From Euclidia mi (lineage: Eukaryota; Arthropoda; Insecta; Lepidoptera; Erebidae): a stretch of 64,000 nt of DNA. The stretch is taken from contig OX123182.2 in NCBI GenBank assembly GCA_944739405.2, positions 16,813,326 to 16,877,325 of the forward strand. The letters are read 5' to 3'. Positions 32,018 through 43,016 of the stretch are shown piece by piece (within the stretch, counting starts at the first letter, position 1; the number at the start of each line of letters is the position of its first letter). The position numbers and the translations under genes are program-made. Below the pieces are notes generated by a model that saw only the letters and a list, made by a program, of their open reading frames with translations, was not told where the DNA came from and did no database searches.

Positions 32018-32150
32018 TGTCCGGTACGGCAATAGGCTCGCCCCCTATTACGTGGGACCTAAAATAATTCTGGCGAAAAGTGGGTGTAGCAATATATCTC
32101 TGCCTACTTCTTCGGGGATATAGGCGTGAGGCTATGTATGTATGTATGTA
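32018..32150 (+). repeat. SINE (CCCCTTCGGGG family), 5'-truncated
   Basis: GTCCGGTACGGCAATAGGCT, GGGACCTAAAATAATTCTGG, then a CTTCTTCGGGGATATAGG variant tail and GTGAGGCTATGTATGTATGT. It lies in the intron of gene B, 42 bp from the acceptor. Confidence 0.75.
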
Positions 32151-32189
32151 ATTTGTGTCCCTTCGATACATGGGTGCCAGAAATGTGCG

Positions 32190-32520
32190 ATTATGAATTG
32201 CATCGAAATAAATTGCCGACAAAGAACCAAAGTTACCGACATAGCTCACAGAATCAGTAGGCTTAAGTGGCAGTGGGCTGGCCATATCTGTAGAAGGACT
32301 GATGGCCGATGGAGCAAGCATGTCCTAGAGTGGAGACCACGCCTCGGCAAGCGTAAGGTAGGGCGGCCCCCGGCTAGGTGGACCGACGACCTGAAAAAGG
32401 TGGCTGGGACAGACTGGATGCGGAAGGCTGAGGACCGTGTACTGTGGCGCGTGTTGGGAGAGGCCTATGTCCAGCAGTGGACTGCGATAGGCTGATTGAT
32501 TGATTGAAATTGCTTAAATA
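32190..32520 (+). mobile_element. RTE-clade LINE, 3' end only
   Basis: The frame ending at 32495 encodes the C-terminus of RTE polymerases: RTKVTDIAHRISRLKWQWAG, GHICRRTDGRW, GRPPARWTDDLKK and GEAYVQQWT. It is followed by a (TGAT)n tail, GATTGATTGATTGA. The reverse transcriptase core is absent. It shares its end with 63060-63290. Confidence 0.85.
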
Positions 32521-33290
32521 AGTGATCATATCTGCAACATAAATTTCTGTACAAAATACGCTCACTTATTACGATAACGATATATTCGCATTAGGTCTTC
32601 TTAATCCTCGCAAGGGTATTAAATAGACCCTCACGGGGAATAACCAAAAACTTCATAACAAAGTAAAGATAAATCCTGAAGGAATAAATTCACTAATAGT
32701 GCACAATAAAGGTGCAGGTGTTGCTCATGGTGTGCCAGGACTTTACAATATAATCCATTCCATACCAATACAATGCAATGCTATGAAACGTATTTTAAAC
32801 GATAACTCCCGCAATAGGATTATATTATTATGCTCCGTCGGGAGTTGTCAATTCATTGTCTGGGGAACTTTGAGTTAGGTGTAAATAAAAGGCCTTTTAA
32901 ATATTTACAGAAAATATAATTTATTAAAAAAGTTATACACTTAATACAGAAAAAATCGGTAGTTTGAACTATTTTCCGATAGTTACTTCCTGATTTTTGC
33001 TGTTTGGCATAAAAAGCTGCATTTCGGCGAACCCGTTTGGGTAGAAACGTTGACTGACGTTCTATGCTTTGCTAAATGCAAACTCGGCAAAAATACTTTG
33101 TTAATCGTGTTCGTCGATTGTTTACGGATTTTTTTCTGCTTTGAAATGTTTTTCACATACTTGTAAATTCAGTTTTGGCTTGCTATACCAGTCTTCGCGA
33201 TCGAATATTTGTAGCAATTGGTAACGCCTGTAACAATTAAATAAATATATCAAATCAGTCAAAGGAAATAAATAATCCCATAAAAAAACA
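32521..33290. other. Intron DNA, no repeat recognised
   Basis: AT-rich sequence within the gene B intron. No coding frame or named element was identified. Confidence 0.45.
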
Positions 33291-33294
33291 GTGG

Positions 33295-33775
33295 TAGTGA
33301 AAGTTGGGTATGGCAGAAGAGACTTGAAAGTAGAATAAACGCTGTAGAAATGAGATCACTGAGAAGTATGTGTGGTGTATCTTTGACCGACAGAGTAAAG
33401 AATAGTGTGATAAAAGAGTGGTGTGGGGTAAAAGAAGATGTAGTGACAAGCATCGAGAAAGGCATGTTAAGATGGTTTGGGCACTGGAGAGGATGGATGA
33501 CGAAAGACTGACAAAGAAGATATATAAGGCAAATGAGAATGGGACAGGACGAAGGGAAAGACCTAGACGGACGTTCTCTGACCAGATTGGAGACATCCTA
33601 AAAAAAGGATAGGTCAGAAGTACCCTAAACAGAAAAACATGCATGAGAAACTTGATGGAAGTGAATGAAGCAAGAGACCTCTCTTGCTATGTTAGGATCG
33701 TTTCAAATGGCGTTCCGTAGACTCTGCCTACCCCTTCGGGAAACAGGCGTGAGTCTATGTATGTATGTAAAAAAC
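33295..33775 (+). mobile_element. LINE 3' end that ends in the SINE tail
   Basis: Decayed C-terminal reading of a LINE polymerase: MRSLRSMCGVSLTDRVKNSV, EDVVTSIEKGMLRWFGH, RPRRTFSDQIGDILKKG. Several frameshifts and stops are present. The final codons run straight into CTCTGCCTACCCCTTCGGGA, AACAGGCGTGAGTCTATGTA and a (TATG)n end, the same 3' tail as the SINE family in this window. This marks it as the likely LINE partner of that SINE. Confidence 0.7.
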
Positions 33776-34134
33776 AATACTTGTCAAAAAAAAACAAGTC
33801 TCGCTACCGTAAAAAGTTGTGAGATCCATGTACTTCCAAGTCGGTTAATTAAAATCTTTAATGTTTCATATAAATAGATTGACTCGGCCATCGCATGAAA
33901 ACATAATATATCTCATAAGTGATACATAATATCAATTAGATTGTTTAGTGCGATTGCCAAGTCATATTTTTATGGGAACTCATTTATTTTTTTAGATCGT
34001 CCTACTTTTGTCTTTTCCGGTACCTTCTACTTCTTGTACACCAACAACGAATTTTCTTAATTAAAGCCCTAACTGCAAATGTAATGTTGTAATCCTATAT
34101 ATTTATATAGGATTACAAAGTTATTAGTAGTTAT
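33776..34134. other. Intron DNA with a small palindrome
   Basis: It holds a palindrome at 34089-34116 (GTAATCCTATATA, TT, mirror). Nothing else was recognised. Confidence 0.5.
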
Positions 34135-34149
34135 ATGCAGTTGATGTAT

Positions 34150-34519
34150 AAGGCAGCGATAGCCGAGTGGATATACCAACAGACTGCCATGCAGAGGGTA
34201 TCGGGTTCGAATCCACGGCGCGCACCAATGACTTTTCGGAGTGATGTGCGTATTGAATTGTTAATTATCGCTTGTCCCGTGCCTCGGAGAGCACGTTAAG
34301 CCGTCGGTCCCGGTTGTCATGAAGATCTTTGACAGTCGTTACAGGGCGTCAGTACCTTCTAAATAAACTGACACTAGTCTAAACCATAGAATATCGCTAT
34401 CCCTTTGGGTTGCGGAGGTCAGACAGGCATTCGCTCCGTGGAAAAGTTAATATTCAGCCAAATGCGGTTAGACTAGAAAGCGGACCCCAGATTGAAACTG
34501 GGATAACGCTAAGAGGATG
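34150..34519 (+). repeat. tRNA-derived SINE with a 15-bp target duplication
   Basis: The head GCAGCGATAGCCGAGTGGAT holds an A box, and GTATCGGGTTCGAATCCACG a B box. A body of about 300 bp follows (GCCTCGGAGAGCACGTTAAG, CCGTCGGTCCCGGTTGTCAT) ending in AAGAGGATG. It is flanked by a perfect direct repeat ATGCAGTTGATGTAT at 34135-34149 and 34520-34534. It is complete and distinct from the CCCCTTCGGGG family. Confidence 0.85.
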
Positions 34520-34539
34520 ATGCAGTTGATGTATCTCGA

Positions 34540-34913
34540 AAACTGAACAGCAATTTAAAAAATATTTTAGGTTTTCCTTGATTTATACCCTAAACACTTA
34601 TTGTATACTAAATTTGAAGCTTCTAAGTCTGCTAGAAGTGCCTTAGAATTTTGATGTTCGGTCAGTGAGTGACAAAATTAAGAAATTTGACTCATTATAA
34701 TTCTTAAACTACTTGTTCAAATTGAATTAAATTTGAAATATACCATTTTTATACAATGCCTGCTTGGTTACTAAAACTCAGGCATCTAGTTTTATCTTCA
34801 ATTAAGTTAAAAGGGGTCGAAAATGGCTTGATATGCTTCGAAAAAAAGATGGCACGGCCGTGCCGCTCTTTTGCTCGACTTGGCGGTGGCACTGCCGTGC
34901 CCCCAGATTTGAA
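34540..34913. repeat. Unclassified dispersed-repeat-like block
   Basis: GAAGCTTCTAAGTCTGCTAG and GTCAGTGAGTGACAAAATTA resemble bodies common in lepidopteran genomes. A perfect 14-bp palindrome GGCACGGCCGTGCC lies near 34851. No element ends were found. Confidence 0.35.
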
Positions 34914-34915
34914 TA

Positions 34916-36104
34916 TACACCACTATTTTTTAATTAGTACAAAAACTTTAAAGAAAGATTAGCGAAGATATTATTTTCATATATGTGACGCAAGAATTTC
35001 ATAATATCAATAAAGAGCAAAGTTATTATCATTTGTTTATTGTAGAAAATCTCACTTAAATCATAGTCATATTTTACAATCCATTCACTTATTCATTGAT
35101 AATATTGCATTCTGCTCATTCGCATTCTCTCTGCCGCACTTATGATGTAGGTAGCCATAGAAAATAAAATGAAGAAAAATAATAAATGTAGGTAGTTATT
35201 TTTTAATTTTGTTGATTCTACCCTCTCGTTCATACTTCATTCGGGCTTAGAACCGGTAAAATTTATCGTTTAACAAGTAATTAAATACGGAGGTATGTAA
35301 TTAGAAAGCAAACAAATATCAAAATAAAAGAAGGTGTTCTGGACTCAAAGAAAAGAGTAATTTTGGCGTATTTATGAAGTTAGAATCATCTGCTATTTAC
35401 AAATATTATTTTATCATCATCATGTCAGCCTAGAGACGTCCACTGCTGGATATAGGCCTTCCTCAAGGTGTGTGGAGAACACAGACCGATTTTGAGCCGC
35501 CCGCATTAAATTATTATTTACTGTACGTATTATTTACTAAACTTACAAGTATTTCCATTGTCCTTTGAAATGTCCACCACCGTTGTCAAAAGCATCCAAT
35601 ATGCACTGTTTTAATTATTGTTTGACACTGACCGGTTCACTTTTGTACACTCACAATAAGATGTCCATGGGTGCACAGCTACACTCGCGATTTTTCCACT
35701 CAAAAAGTACGCACGAAGCATAGCTACATACTCCCGTGATATGAACTGATATGATAGGCCATCGCGTCGGGCAAACGTAGACAAACAATTAACTTTTGCA
35801 ACGAAATTAGATACGCTCACTTTCGCTAGCAATTTAGCACTGTTAGTCGCATCGTCGGGGCGTGGCGCAGGCGCATTTTGGTGGGAAAATTTATCAATTG
35901 TTCATTTTACTATGATAGTAGTACCGACCCGCAGGTCGGTCATAGTATTAGTATTGCATTTACCAATTATCACGTATTTATGTGGACAGTTTTGAGACAG
36001 TTTTGGGACTTAGTGTTTTTATTTTTTAACTACATAAATATGATCAGTTAAAGATACTTAGTGCTCTGTTAAATTTTTTGTACTAATAAAAAAATAGCGG
36101 TGTA
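34916..36104 (-). mobile_element. Internally deleted TA-flanked TIR transposon, copy 2
   Basis: Inverted relative to 4454-5632, similar in length and about 29 kb away. The ends are TACACCACTATTTTTTAATT and the mirror of TACACCGCTATTTTTTTATT, with TA on both sides (34914-34915 and 36105-36106). The internal RTE tail (35410-35490) and transposase remnant (35832-35611) are retained. It lies in the gene B intron. Confidence 0.8.
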
Positions 36105-36284
36105 TAATTGTGTCTAATACGCATTTTGGCAAATCTACATTTATCAGATATAATATAGCGATTGTTTGTTTCTTCCACTATCATTCAAAACTGTTAGTTT
36201 GATTTTAATAGCTTATAGTTTTAGATCCGAATCGAGCCGATACCTTAAGTAGTTACGTACTTTTGTGCTAACTGTTTTTAGCAC

Positions 36285-36622
36285 ATGGTATCGATTTTGA
36301 TAAGCCCGATTCTCACGGTGCGTGGTTTTGCGAACAGCTGCGCTCATTCTTTGGAATTGGACCGCAAGTCATCACGCATCGCGATAAAATCACTCATCGT
36401 GGCCAGCCGGCTTTACACGACGTCCTTCGTGAGCGGTCTAGATATGGACGAGATGCGGCACGGCGCGGCACGGCGCGGCACGGCGCGGCGCAGAGACAAC
36501 AAACAGTCGATACCTCTTGACGTGTGTGACCAAACGCACGTGGTGTGCGATGAGGCGCGGTACGAGCTGAAGCTAGCGCGATCAATAAATTGTTTTGACA
36601 TTTTCGCGCTAGCTGAACGGCG
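36285..36622. other. GC-rich island with a short tandem repeat
   Basis: A GC-rich segment with a 10-bp tandem repeat GCGCGGCACG (about 36456-36492, three to four units) and a palindrome GCTAGCGCGA / TCGCGCTAGC (36574-36613). An open frame here is probably incidental. It may be the remnant of another CpG-rich MITE. Confidence 0.4.
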
Positions 36623-36724
36623 CACGGTGGGCTGAAAAAGTTCGCTAGTGGACTTAGGGATTTCGAAAAAAGTGGAATATAAATAAACTAAATCCATTTT
36701 TGTATTCTATGATCAAATTGCCGT

Positions 36725-36840
36725 GTGGTTGACGGCATAGAATACAAGTGTCACCAACCCCTATCTTCCCGTGGGTGTCGTAAGAGGCGACTAAGGGATA
36801 ACACGATGCAAATACCATCTTTGCGTAGAGACGGAAAACT
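36725..36840 (+). repeat. LINE 3'-tail fragment (GTCGTAAGAGGCGACTAAGG)
   Basis: CTTCCCGTGGGTGTCGTAAG, AGGCGACTAAGGGATAACAC. A related sequence is present inverted near 45490-45545. Confidence 0.55.
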
Positions 36841-36858
36841 TGACATCAAACCCTATAC

Positions 36859-37110
36859 GACTGCCTCGTTGGTCTCGCGGCATAAATGTGCGCGTGGGAT
36901 CGGGAGGTCCCTGGTTCGATTCCTGGGTCGGGCAGTGTTATTGGGTTTTTCTGTCACGAAATTCTCAGTAGCAGCACGGAGTCTGGAAATGTGCCCGGTA
37001 CGGCAATAGGCTCGCCCCTTATTACGTGGGACTAAAGTATATCTGGCGAAAAGTGGGTGTAGAAATACACCTCTGCCTACCCCTTCGGGGATAAAAGGCG
37101 TGACGTTATA
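36859..37110 (+). repeat. SINE (CCCCTTCGGGG-tail family), full copy
   Basis: The head ACTGCCTCGTTGGTCTCGCG and the B box TCCCTGGTTCGATTCCTGGG are followed by the full body and tail TACCCCTTCGGGGATAAAAG. Confidence 0.8.
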
Positions 37111-37791
37111 AAAAAAAATATGATCAAATACAACTCATAAATATTATTACATGTGTTTTGATTAAACGCGTCTTTTTTGAGTTATTGAATTTTAAAGATT
37201 TTTTTTGTATGGAAGAAAACAATAAAATGAGCATTGTTCGTAATTCTCAAACTATCTCAAGAAAACAATGAAAGTTTATGATAGAAGATATTTTTTGGCT
37301 ATTTATGTACTATATCGCGAACTGCGTTTTTTGCGTTTTGGCGGAAATATTGTTTTTTATCTTTTATTCCACACCACCCAGAGAGGTTAAAGATTAGCCG
37401 CAGTTTTTTTATGTGGTATCCCCAGTAGGCCTAATCCACTTGCCACACTTGAAAAAAGCCATCATTAGTCATGTATCTGAAACTACCAAAATTAATTAAT
37501 TTACCTGATTTTCTCAAAATTCCGAGAAAGCATAATATGTCGTGACCTGTAATGGGTGGTGTGGATATTTTGTTTCATGTTTGTGTTTACAGTGGTAGTA
37601 TAAAAAAAACGATTTCGGATTTTTTATTTTCCACTAGTTTCATACAAAATTCAAACAATTTTATCTCAGTAAGTATGTGCTTTATCAAAAAAAGTCAAAG
37701 AATAAATAAATATTGTTTTCATTAGTAGAATCCAAAAACAAGTCTCTTAGCCCCTAAGTCCACATTTTGATTTTCAGCCCACTGTGCGGCG

Positions 37792-38348
37792 GTGGGCAAC
37801 TGGGCACAGGGCGGTGATGGTGTAGGATTTGACTACACTCTTTTGACATAAGTACATTGTTAGCTCGCACAGCATCATCTAACTTTGGCTGCATTCGCAA
37901 CCGCGTTCATCTTGAGTCGCTCTCGTATCATTATGATGCCGCGTTTGTCTATCAACAATATCAGCAAACATAATTGAATTATGTTTGGATAGGTACTTAC
38001 CTCTCTTTTTCAGTAGGTATTGTGAAAAATGATAAATCAGAGTTTCAGAAGTCGTTTTTGAAACACCCATATACACTACCTACCATATTTTTTGCCTCTG
38101 TTCGAATTGATGATCAAAATGAACGAATGAAGTGGCCAGTGAAAGCAGACGAATGCGAGCGAGTAGGCGCACAGCGTACACACAGTGAAAAGAAGTTACG
38201 TTTTTAATCCTTATTTACAACGTTACAAAGGTCAAAGTGTCTAGTTTGACGAGTAGCCGTGTGTACTTTTAAGAACATGTGCGATCTCTAGAGCGCGGTG
38301 CGAATTAGCCTAATGAGAACTTTACTTGGACATTGTGAAACAGACCCT
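37792..38348. other. Intron DNA, no gene recognised
   Basis: Nothing identifiable apart from short taggtac runs. Confidence 0.4.
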
Positions 38349-38667
38349 TAGACATAATTCGCATAGAGCTGAAAATTGGCAGAGACGTTAAATACATCAT
38401 AACAAATATCCCACGAATGGTGAGTCGTACGAGAAAAGTGTCTAGACCATTTTTGTACTAAATTTTATAATCTACAAATTTTTCTAACCTATTTTCACGA
38501 TAAAATTCACAGTTTTCGAGAAAAAAAAACTGAATTTTGTATGTTTAATCTTGGATAAAAAAATTGCAGAAGTAGGATCGATGGGGATTTTTTACATTTT
38601 ATGTATAATGATGTAAGTACCTATTTAACGTCTCTGCCAATTTTCAGCTCTATGCGATTTATGTCTA
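38349..38667. mobile_element. Small MITE with about 46-bp inverted repeats
   Basis: TAGACATAATTCGCATAGAG (on to 38394) mirrors 38622-38667 with few mismatches, both carrying AGCTGAAAATTGGCAGAGAC and GTTAAATA. The spacer is AT-rich. Confidence 0.8.
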
Positions 38668-39486
38668 GGTTATGACTATGAGTTATGACTTATTTTTGGC
38701 GATTTTGACTGAACTACAACGTATTCCCCCGTTTATTTAATTTTTCTATTAAGTACAGTAAATGTGAGTATATTGTATATTCAATATCCGATCTATCTAA
38801 TCCATGCATTTGGCTACCAGAGATACCTACATATATGACATGAGCTCCCTAATATCATGCCGAATATGCAGGAATGTCTAGTAGCCATTGATGTACCTAC
38901 CTACAAAAAAAATAACGGACGGGATAACTGGACCTAATAAAAAATGACCCCCTGTCATGCGAAAATGGCTACTTTGGGTGTATACTTAAGGCGAGGATTT
39001 CCGAGCGCTCAAAGCTTTTGAGGCTCCCCTCTTCCCCAGCTCGCGAGTATAATTACGATCAATCGCGACCCGAGACGCGACGCCATATTATGTAGGTAGG
39101 TATAACACTTTCGCGCCACATTATAGAAAATTGAAGCAGTATATCAATTGAAATATAAACTTACTTATCGAGTATAAATAATTTGCAAAGTTTTTGTTTT
39201 GAATAAACCTTTATGAAATTCGAAAGTAGTTTACAAAATTGCTTTTGTTTATAGTGACAATAGTAATCAGTAGATAGTTTATGAACATTATGTTTGTTGT
39301 TAATTATAAAAAAAACTTATGATCGCTCGCAATGCGATAGTATCGCTTGTTCGATATCAATCTTAGGGAAAAGGATTAGATTAATATAAATTAATTAATT
39401 CGTTGCTACTGTCAGCAAAACAACGGCATAGAACCAATAATACACATAAAGGGTAAGATACTCATAGCTACTTTTACTTACTACTA

Positions 39487-39881
39487 TGGATGGGTCATAT
39501 GAACCACCAGGTGACGTATATAGGACGATATAAGAGCATAAAATAATAAGATTCAGCACTATGCCGTCACTTGTAAGCTGTCCAACTGAGTACTGATGAG
39601 AATTCAAAAGTGCAGGTAGAGTGAGTACGCATTTCGGTCATATATTTTTGTACAGCATTATGACCTTCGATAGATCCATGATAAATAATAAAAAAGCGCG
39701 CAGTGCCCTAAAAAAATGGTGCACTACAAAGTCGGTAATTTTTTGGAAATTGTCAGAAAATCAAATTCTCACCAGCACTCAGTTGGACAGCTTACAAGTG
39801 ACGGCATAGTGCTGAATCTTATTATTTGATGCTCTTATATCGTCCTATATACGTCACCTGGTGGTTCATATGACCCATCCA
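39487..39881. mobile_element. Foldback element with about 119-bp arms
   Basis: The left arm 39487-39605 begins TGGATGGGTCATATGAACCA, and the right arm 39764-39881 is its near-perfect complement. The spacer is 158 bp. The arms are long enough to form a strong hairpin in DNA or RNA. No coding content. Confidence 0.9.
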
Positions 39882-40034
39882 TTTTGGACATGGGCCTGTT
39901 GTCTATGTAACAATTGCAGCGATCAGTTTACGGCCAATTCGAAACATGACCAGTGAAAACTCCAGCGGAATAACAATTGCAGTAGGATGTACCCGATTAG
40001 AATTCTTCAATAAATAGTATATTATACCTAGGGC

Positions 40035-40570
40035 AAGAAATAAAGATGGGCAAAGCAAACCAAGTGAACAGGATTGATACACGTATCCATTTGGGTTGGG
40101 CTGCTTTCGATAAACTGGCATTTGCTTTTACGAAGCAACAAAAAAACAAGAATATTCAACCAGTGCGTCCTGCCAGTGCTCACCTACGGAGCCGAAACTT
40201 GGGTTACTACAGAGGCAGCGCTACAGAAACTTGAAGTTGTTCAAAGAACAATGGAGAGAAAACTGGCAGGAGTGACACTCAGATTCAGAAAGAAGAATAA
40301 ATAGCTCCGAAAAGAAAGTCTAGTACCAGATGTTGCCAAAAGAGTAGCGGCCGGACATGTAGCCAGAAATCCCGAAACATGGTGCAAGCAAATATTAAAA
40401 TGGCAACCATGGGATTGTAAATGACTAGCTGGAACGGCAAATGAGATGGAAAGAAGACATCATAAAGATAGCAGGCAGTAATTGGTTGAAGACTGCCCAA
40501 AACAGAACGGAAAGGAATTTGTTGTAGAGGTCTACACCAAAATGGTCGGAAAAGGCTTAAGATGGTGATG
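40035..40570 (+). pseudogene. RTE-like LINE polymerase remnant
   Basis: Frames shift but the order is clear: IHLGWAAFDKLAFAF, NQCVLPVLTYGAETW, KLEVVQRTMERKLAGVTLR, then VAKRVAAGHVARNPETW, and WKEDIIKIAGSNWLKTAQNR by eye across a stop. These are the C-terminal parts of RTE-type polymerases. It is heavily mutated. Confidence 0.7.
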
Positions 40571-42025
40571 TTCACGGCGCTGGGATGCTTAAGCGGGGCA
40601 TTCCGCCAACATTTGTAGCGCCGTTTCTTGGACAGGGTTGCGGCTGCTGTCACGATAGTGATATCCAGGTGTTTCCGACTGGCCTTTTCTCTACAAGAAC
40701 CGGCCGAAACATTGGAAAGTGAGAACGCCGCGACGCAACATCTCTTCAACCACATGGTGCCATGCCTGTACATCATGCAAGACATCTGTACCTGACCGGT
40801 CATAGACATTCCTACTAATGGTTTAGACGATATTTTTATATTTGCTCAGGAGTATTTAAAAATATGTTTTTTACTTTTTTAATGAGTCCACTGCATTTTA
40901 AGGCTCACGTATTTCACGTTAGGCTGAAAACGTATAGTTGACTACCGTTACACCTCTTTGATTTACCAATTTTGTCAAAACAAAACTGCTCCACGGTACT
41001 TTGAGACATACATTCAAACCTAAATATTGTCTCAGAGAATACGCTTGTATCCTAAAATGTAATTAGCGATTGATTCGTTCTTTTATTAGATGTTAAACTG
41101 AAATACCTGATTTTTTCTTCAAAAAACAATCAGCAATATTACTAATTACGGCTTTTTAAAAAACTTTTTGAATTTGACACGAAAACGCTGTAAACCATCA
41201 TAGCGGTTGAGTGATATCACAAAGTTCAAAACAAAACAATCCGTGAATGAAGTCTGGTCTGATGCACCCACTTTTATTTTGTTATATTCGATTTGACAGG
41301 TAGAAACTTTTACTTTTTAGTTGTATTTACTACTAAAACGTCAACAACATGAATGGTGGACGTACTGACGTAATGCTCTCTGATTGGTGTTCACTGTCAC
41401 AAGAATAAGTAAAAACATTATTTTTTAGTTTTAGAATCCTAAAAATTACATTTATCTTACCATTTTATAATAAATAATAAACTTTATTGACATCTTAAAA
41501 TCATAGTGGATCTATAGATACTACAATCAAACCGATTTATTCTTAGTGGACACAAGCCTATTGACTTAGAAGTTTGGTGTAATAGTTAAAATGTTTACAA
41601 CAGTGTGTTCTATTAAAATAACACAATTTATTGATTGGCCGGCAAAATAAAAATTAGCCCAATTTGGGTGATCTCCTTTAGGCGCTGCCATCGGCAAGTA
41701 GTAGTGAAAAAAAGTTAAAATTTTGCATACATACATACGTACGAAATGATACTCCTACACCCACAACGCTTATTTTCCGCCAACCAATAATAAACTCTAG
41801 TTTTCGTTATTATTTGTCGGTCAAATTGATATACTTACCTACCGAACACCTTACCTACCTTTCTAAGCTGTGACACCAGTGCATTCTTCCTCGGCGTGAT
41901 AAATAATTACTATAATATTATTAGGTGTCCATTGTTCCGTGTTTGGTAATAGTGTGGAAATCAATGATATTATTGGTGGAAATAGTCAATAGAATTATTG
42001 AATAGACGGAAATTCATTTTTTTTT
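40571..42025. other. Unrecognised DNA inside the 4-kb element
   Basis: No gene or named repeat was identified. Confidence 0.4.
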
Positions 42026-42029
42026 GTTT

Positions 42030-42195
42030 TTGATCGCGCTAGTCTTAGGAACTAGCAGGCCAATTTCTAAGATTTATTTGCTTCTCTAGCCCATTTGTTG
42101 AGGAAGGTTATACCAAATAACATCACGCTACTACCCACGAGGGTGGGGCAGTAACCATAAATACCACTAAGTAGGTAACTGCGGATATTTGTATT
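42030..42195 (+). repeat. CR1-like/SINE-body repeat fragment
   Basis: GATCGCGCTAGTCTTAGGAA, CCCATTTGTTGAGGAAGGTT, ATAACATCACGCTACTACCC and GGGGCAGTAACC. It corresponds, in opposite orientation, to the repeat at 45010-45320. Confidence 0.5.
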
Positions 42196-42989
42196 TATTT
42201 AGGTAGGTAGGTACCTATAAAATTCGCTTGTATAGCTTTTAGGTACATCTCACATTTTATTTCCGTATATAGGTACACAGAATAAAAGTGTGAATTATTG
42301 TATTTGGTAGGTACCCAATACAACAATAATACTATAAATCATCCACAATATACAACTAATCAATATTTTTCTAAAGTACTGTTACCTAACTATGCTGTTG
42401 TTATCAAGTCGTTATCTTGTCCAATAATCAAAACGATATTTTTAAAACTATACTTCTTACTTATATACACTATTATTACTTACTAAAAACTTACAATACC
42501 TATTTACAAACTAAACCTAGATATAATATATTTACTTATCAATAAGTGATGATGACATTCGTCACTGACGATAAAATAATTCGTAATCCTGCGGTGCGCT
42601 CTGCAAACTAGCGATACGTCCTGTCTCCATTACATCCCGCTCGGGACTGAACGACGCCGGAGAGAGCGCGTCGGCAGTAGGAAATTACGTATTTTCGGTA
42701 TTATATTTTTGTATATATTAAAATTCATAATGTGATTGCCGAGAACCATCCGCTTTTACATGACCTTTCTTTTGGTATACTTTTGAAAATTCGAATCCCA
42801 ATACAACTCAAATGAAACGGGAAAAGTTGTTTAAACAGACCTATATTCGCGATTATTTTCTATCGTATCAAATCGTGTTTCGAATGGCCGAAATATAAAG
42901 ATCTAATGCTGTAGAATAACATATATTTTTTTCCGAATTTAAATCTCAGTTATTTACAAATAAAACGTGTTTGATCACGCTAGATAACA
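42196..42989. other. AT-rich, then CpG-rich subterminal DNA
   Basis: No gene. The last roughly 400 bases (42590 on) are the right subterminal part of the 4-kb element. Confidence 0.4.
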
Positions 42990-43016
42990 CTGTATTTTGG
43001 GAAATCCTCGCCTTAA

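Larger units (their letters stand above)
36623..37786. mobile_element. TIR element CACRGTGGGCTG, with nested repeats
   Basis: Ends CACGGTGGGCTGAAAA and the mirror of CACAGTGGGCTGAAAATC continue as imperfect inverted repeats to TGGACTTAGGG. CGGCG flanks both sides (36618-36622 and 37787-37791). Inside are a LINE-tail fragment (about 36725-36840) and a full SINE (36859-37110). No transposase was found. Confidence 0.7.
38990..43012. mobile_element. 4-kb TTAA-flanked GGCGAGG element, non-coding
   Basis: Ends GGCGAGGATTTCC at 38990 and GGGAAATCCTCGCC ending at 43012, with TTAA on both sides (38986-38989 and 43013-43016). The subterminal DNA is CpG-rich. The interior contains a foldback element, an RTE-like remnant and a CR1-like piece, but no transposase frame. 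Its end motif resembles the other GGC-type MITEs in the window. Confidence 0.65.

Noticed and set aside
34150..34230. Candidate tRNA gene with GATAGCCGAGTGG A box
   Set aside because: It is followed by a SINE body and enclosed in a target duplication.
36285..36635. 116-aa open frame in the GC island
   Set aside because: It contains the GCGCGGCACG tandem repeat and no recognised motif, and it has competing frames on the other strand.
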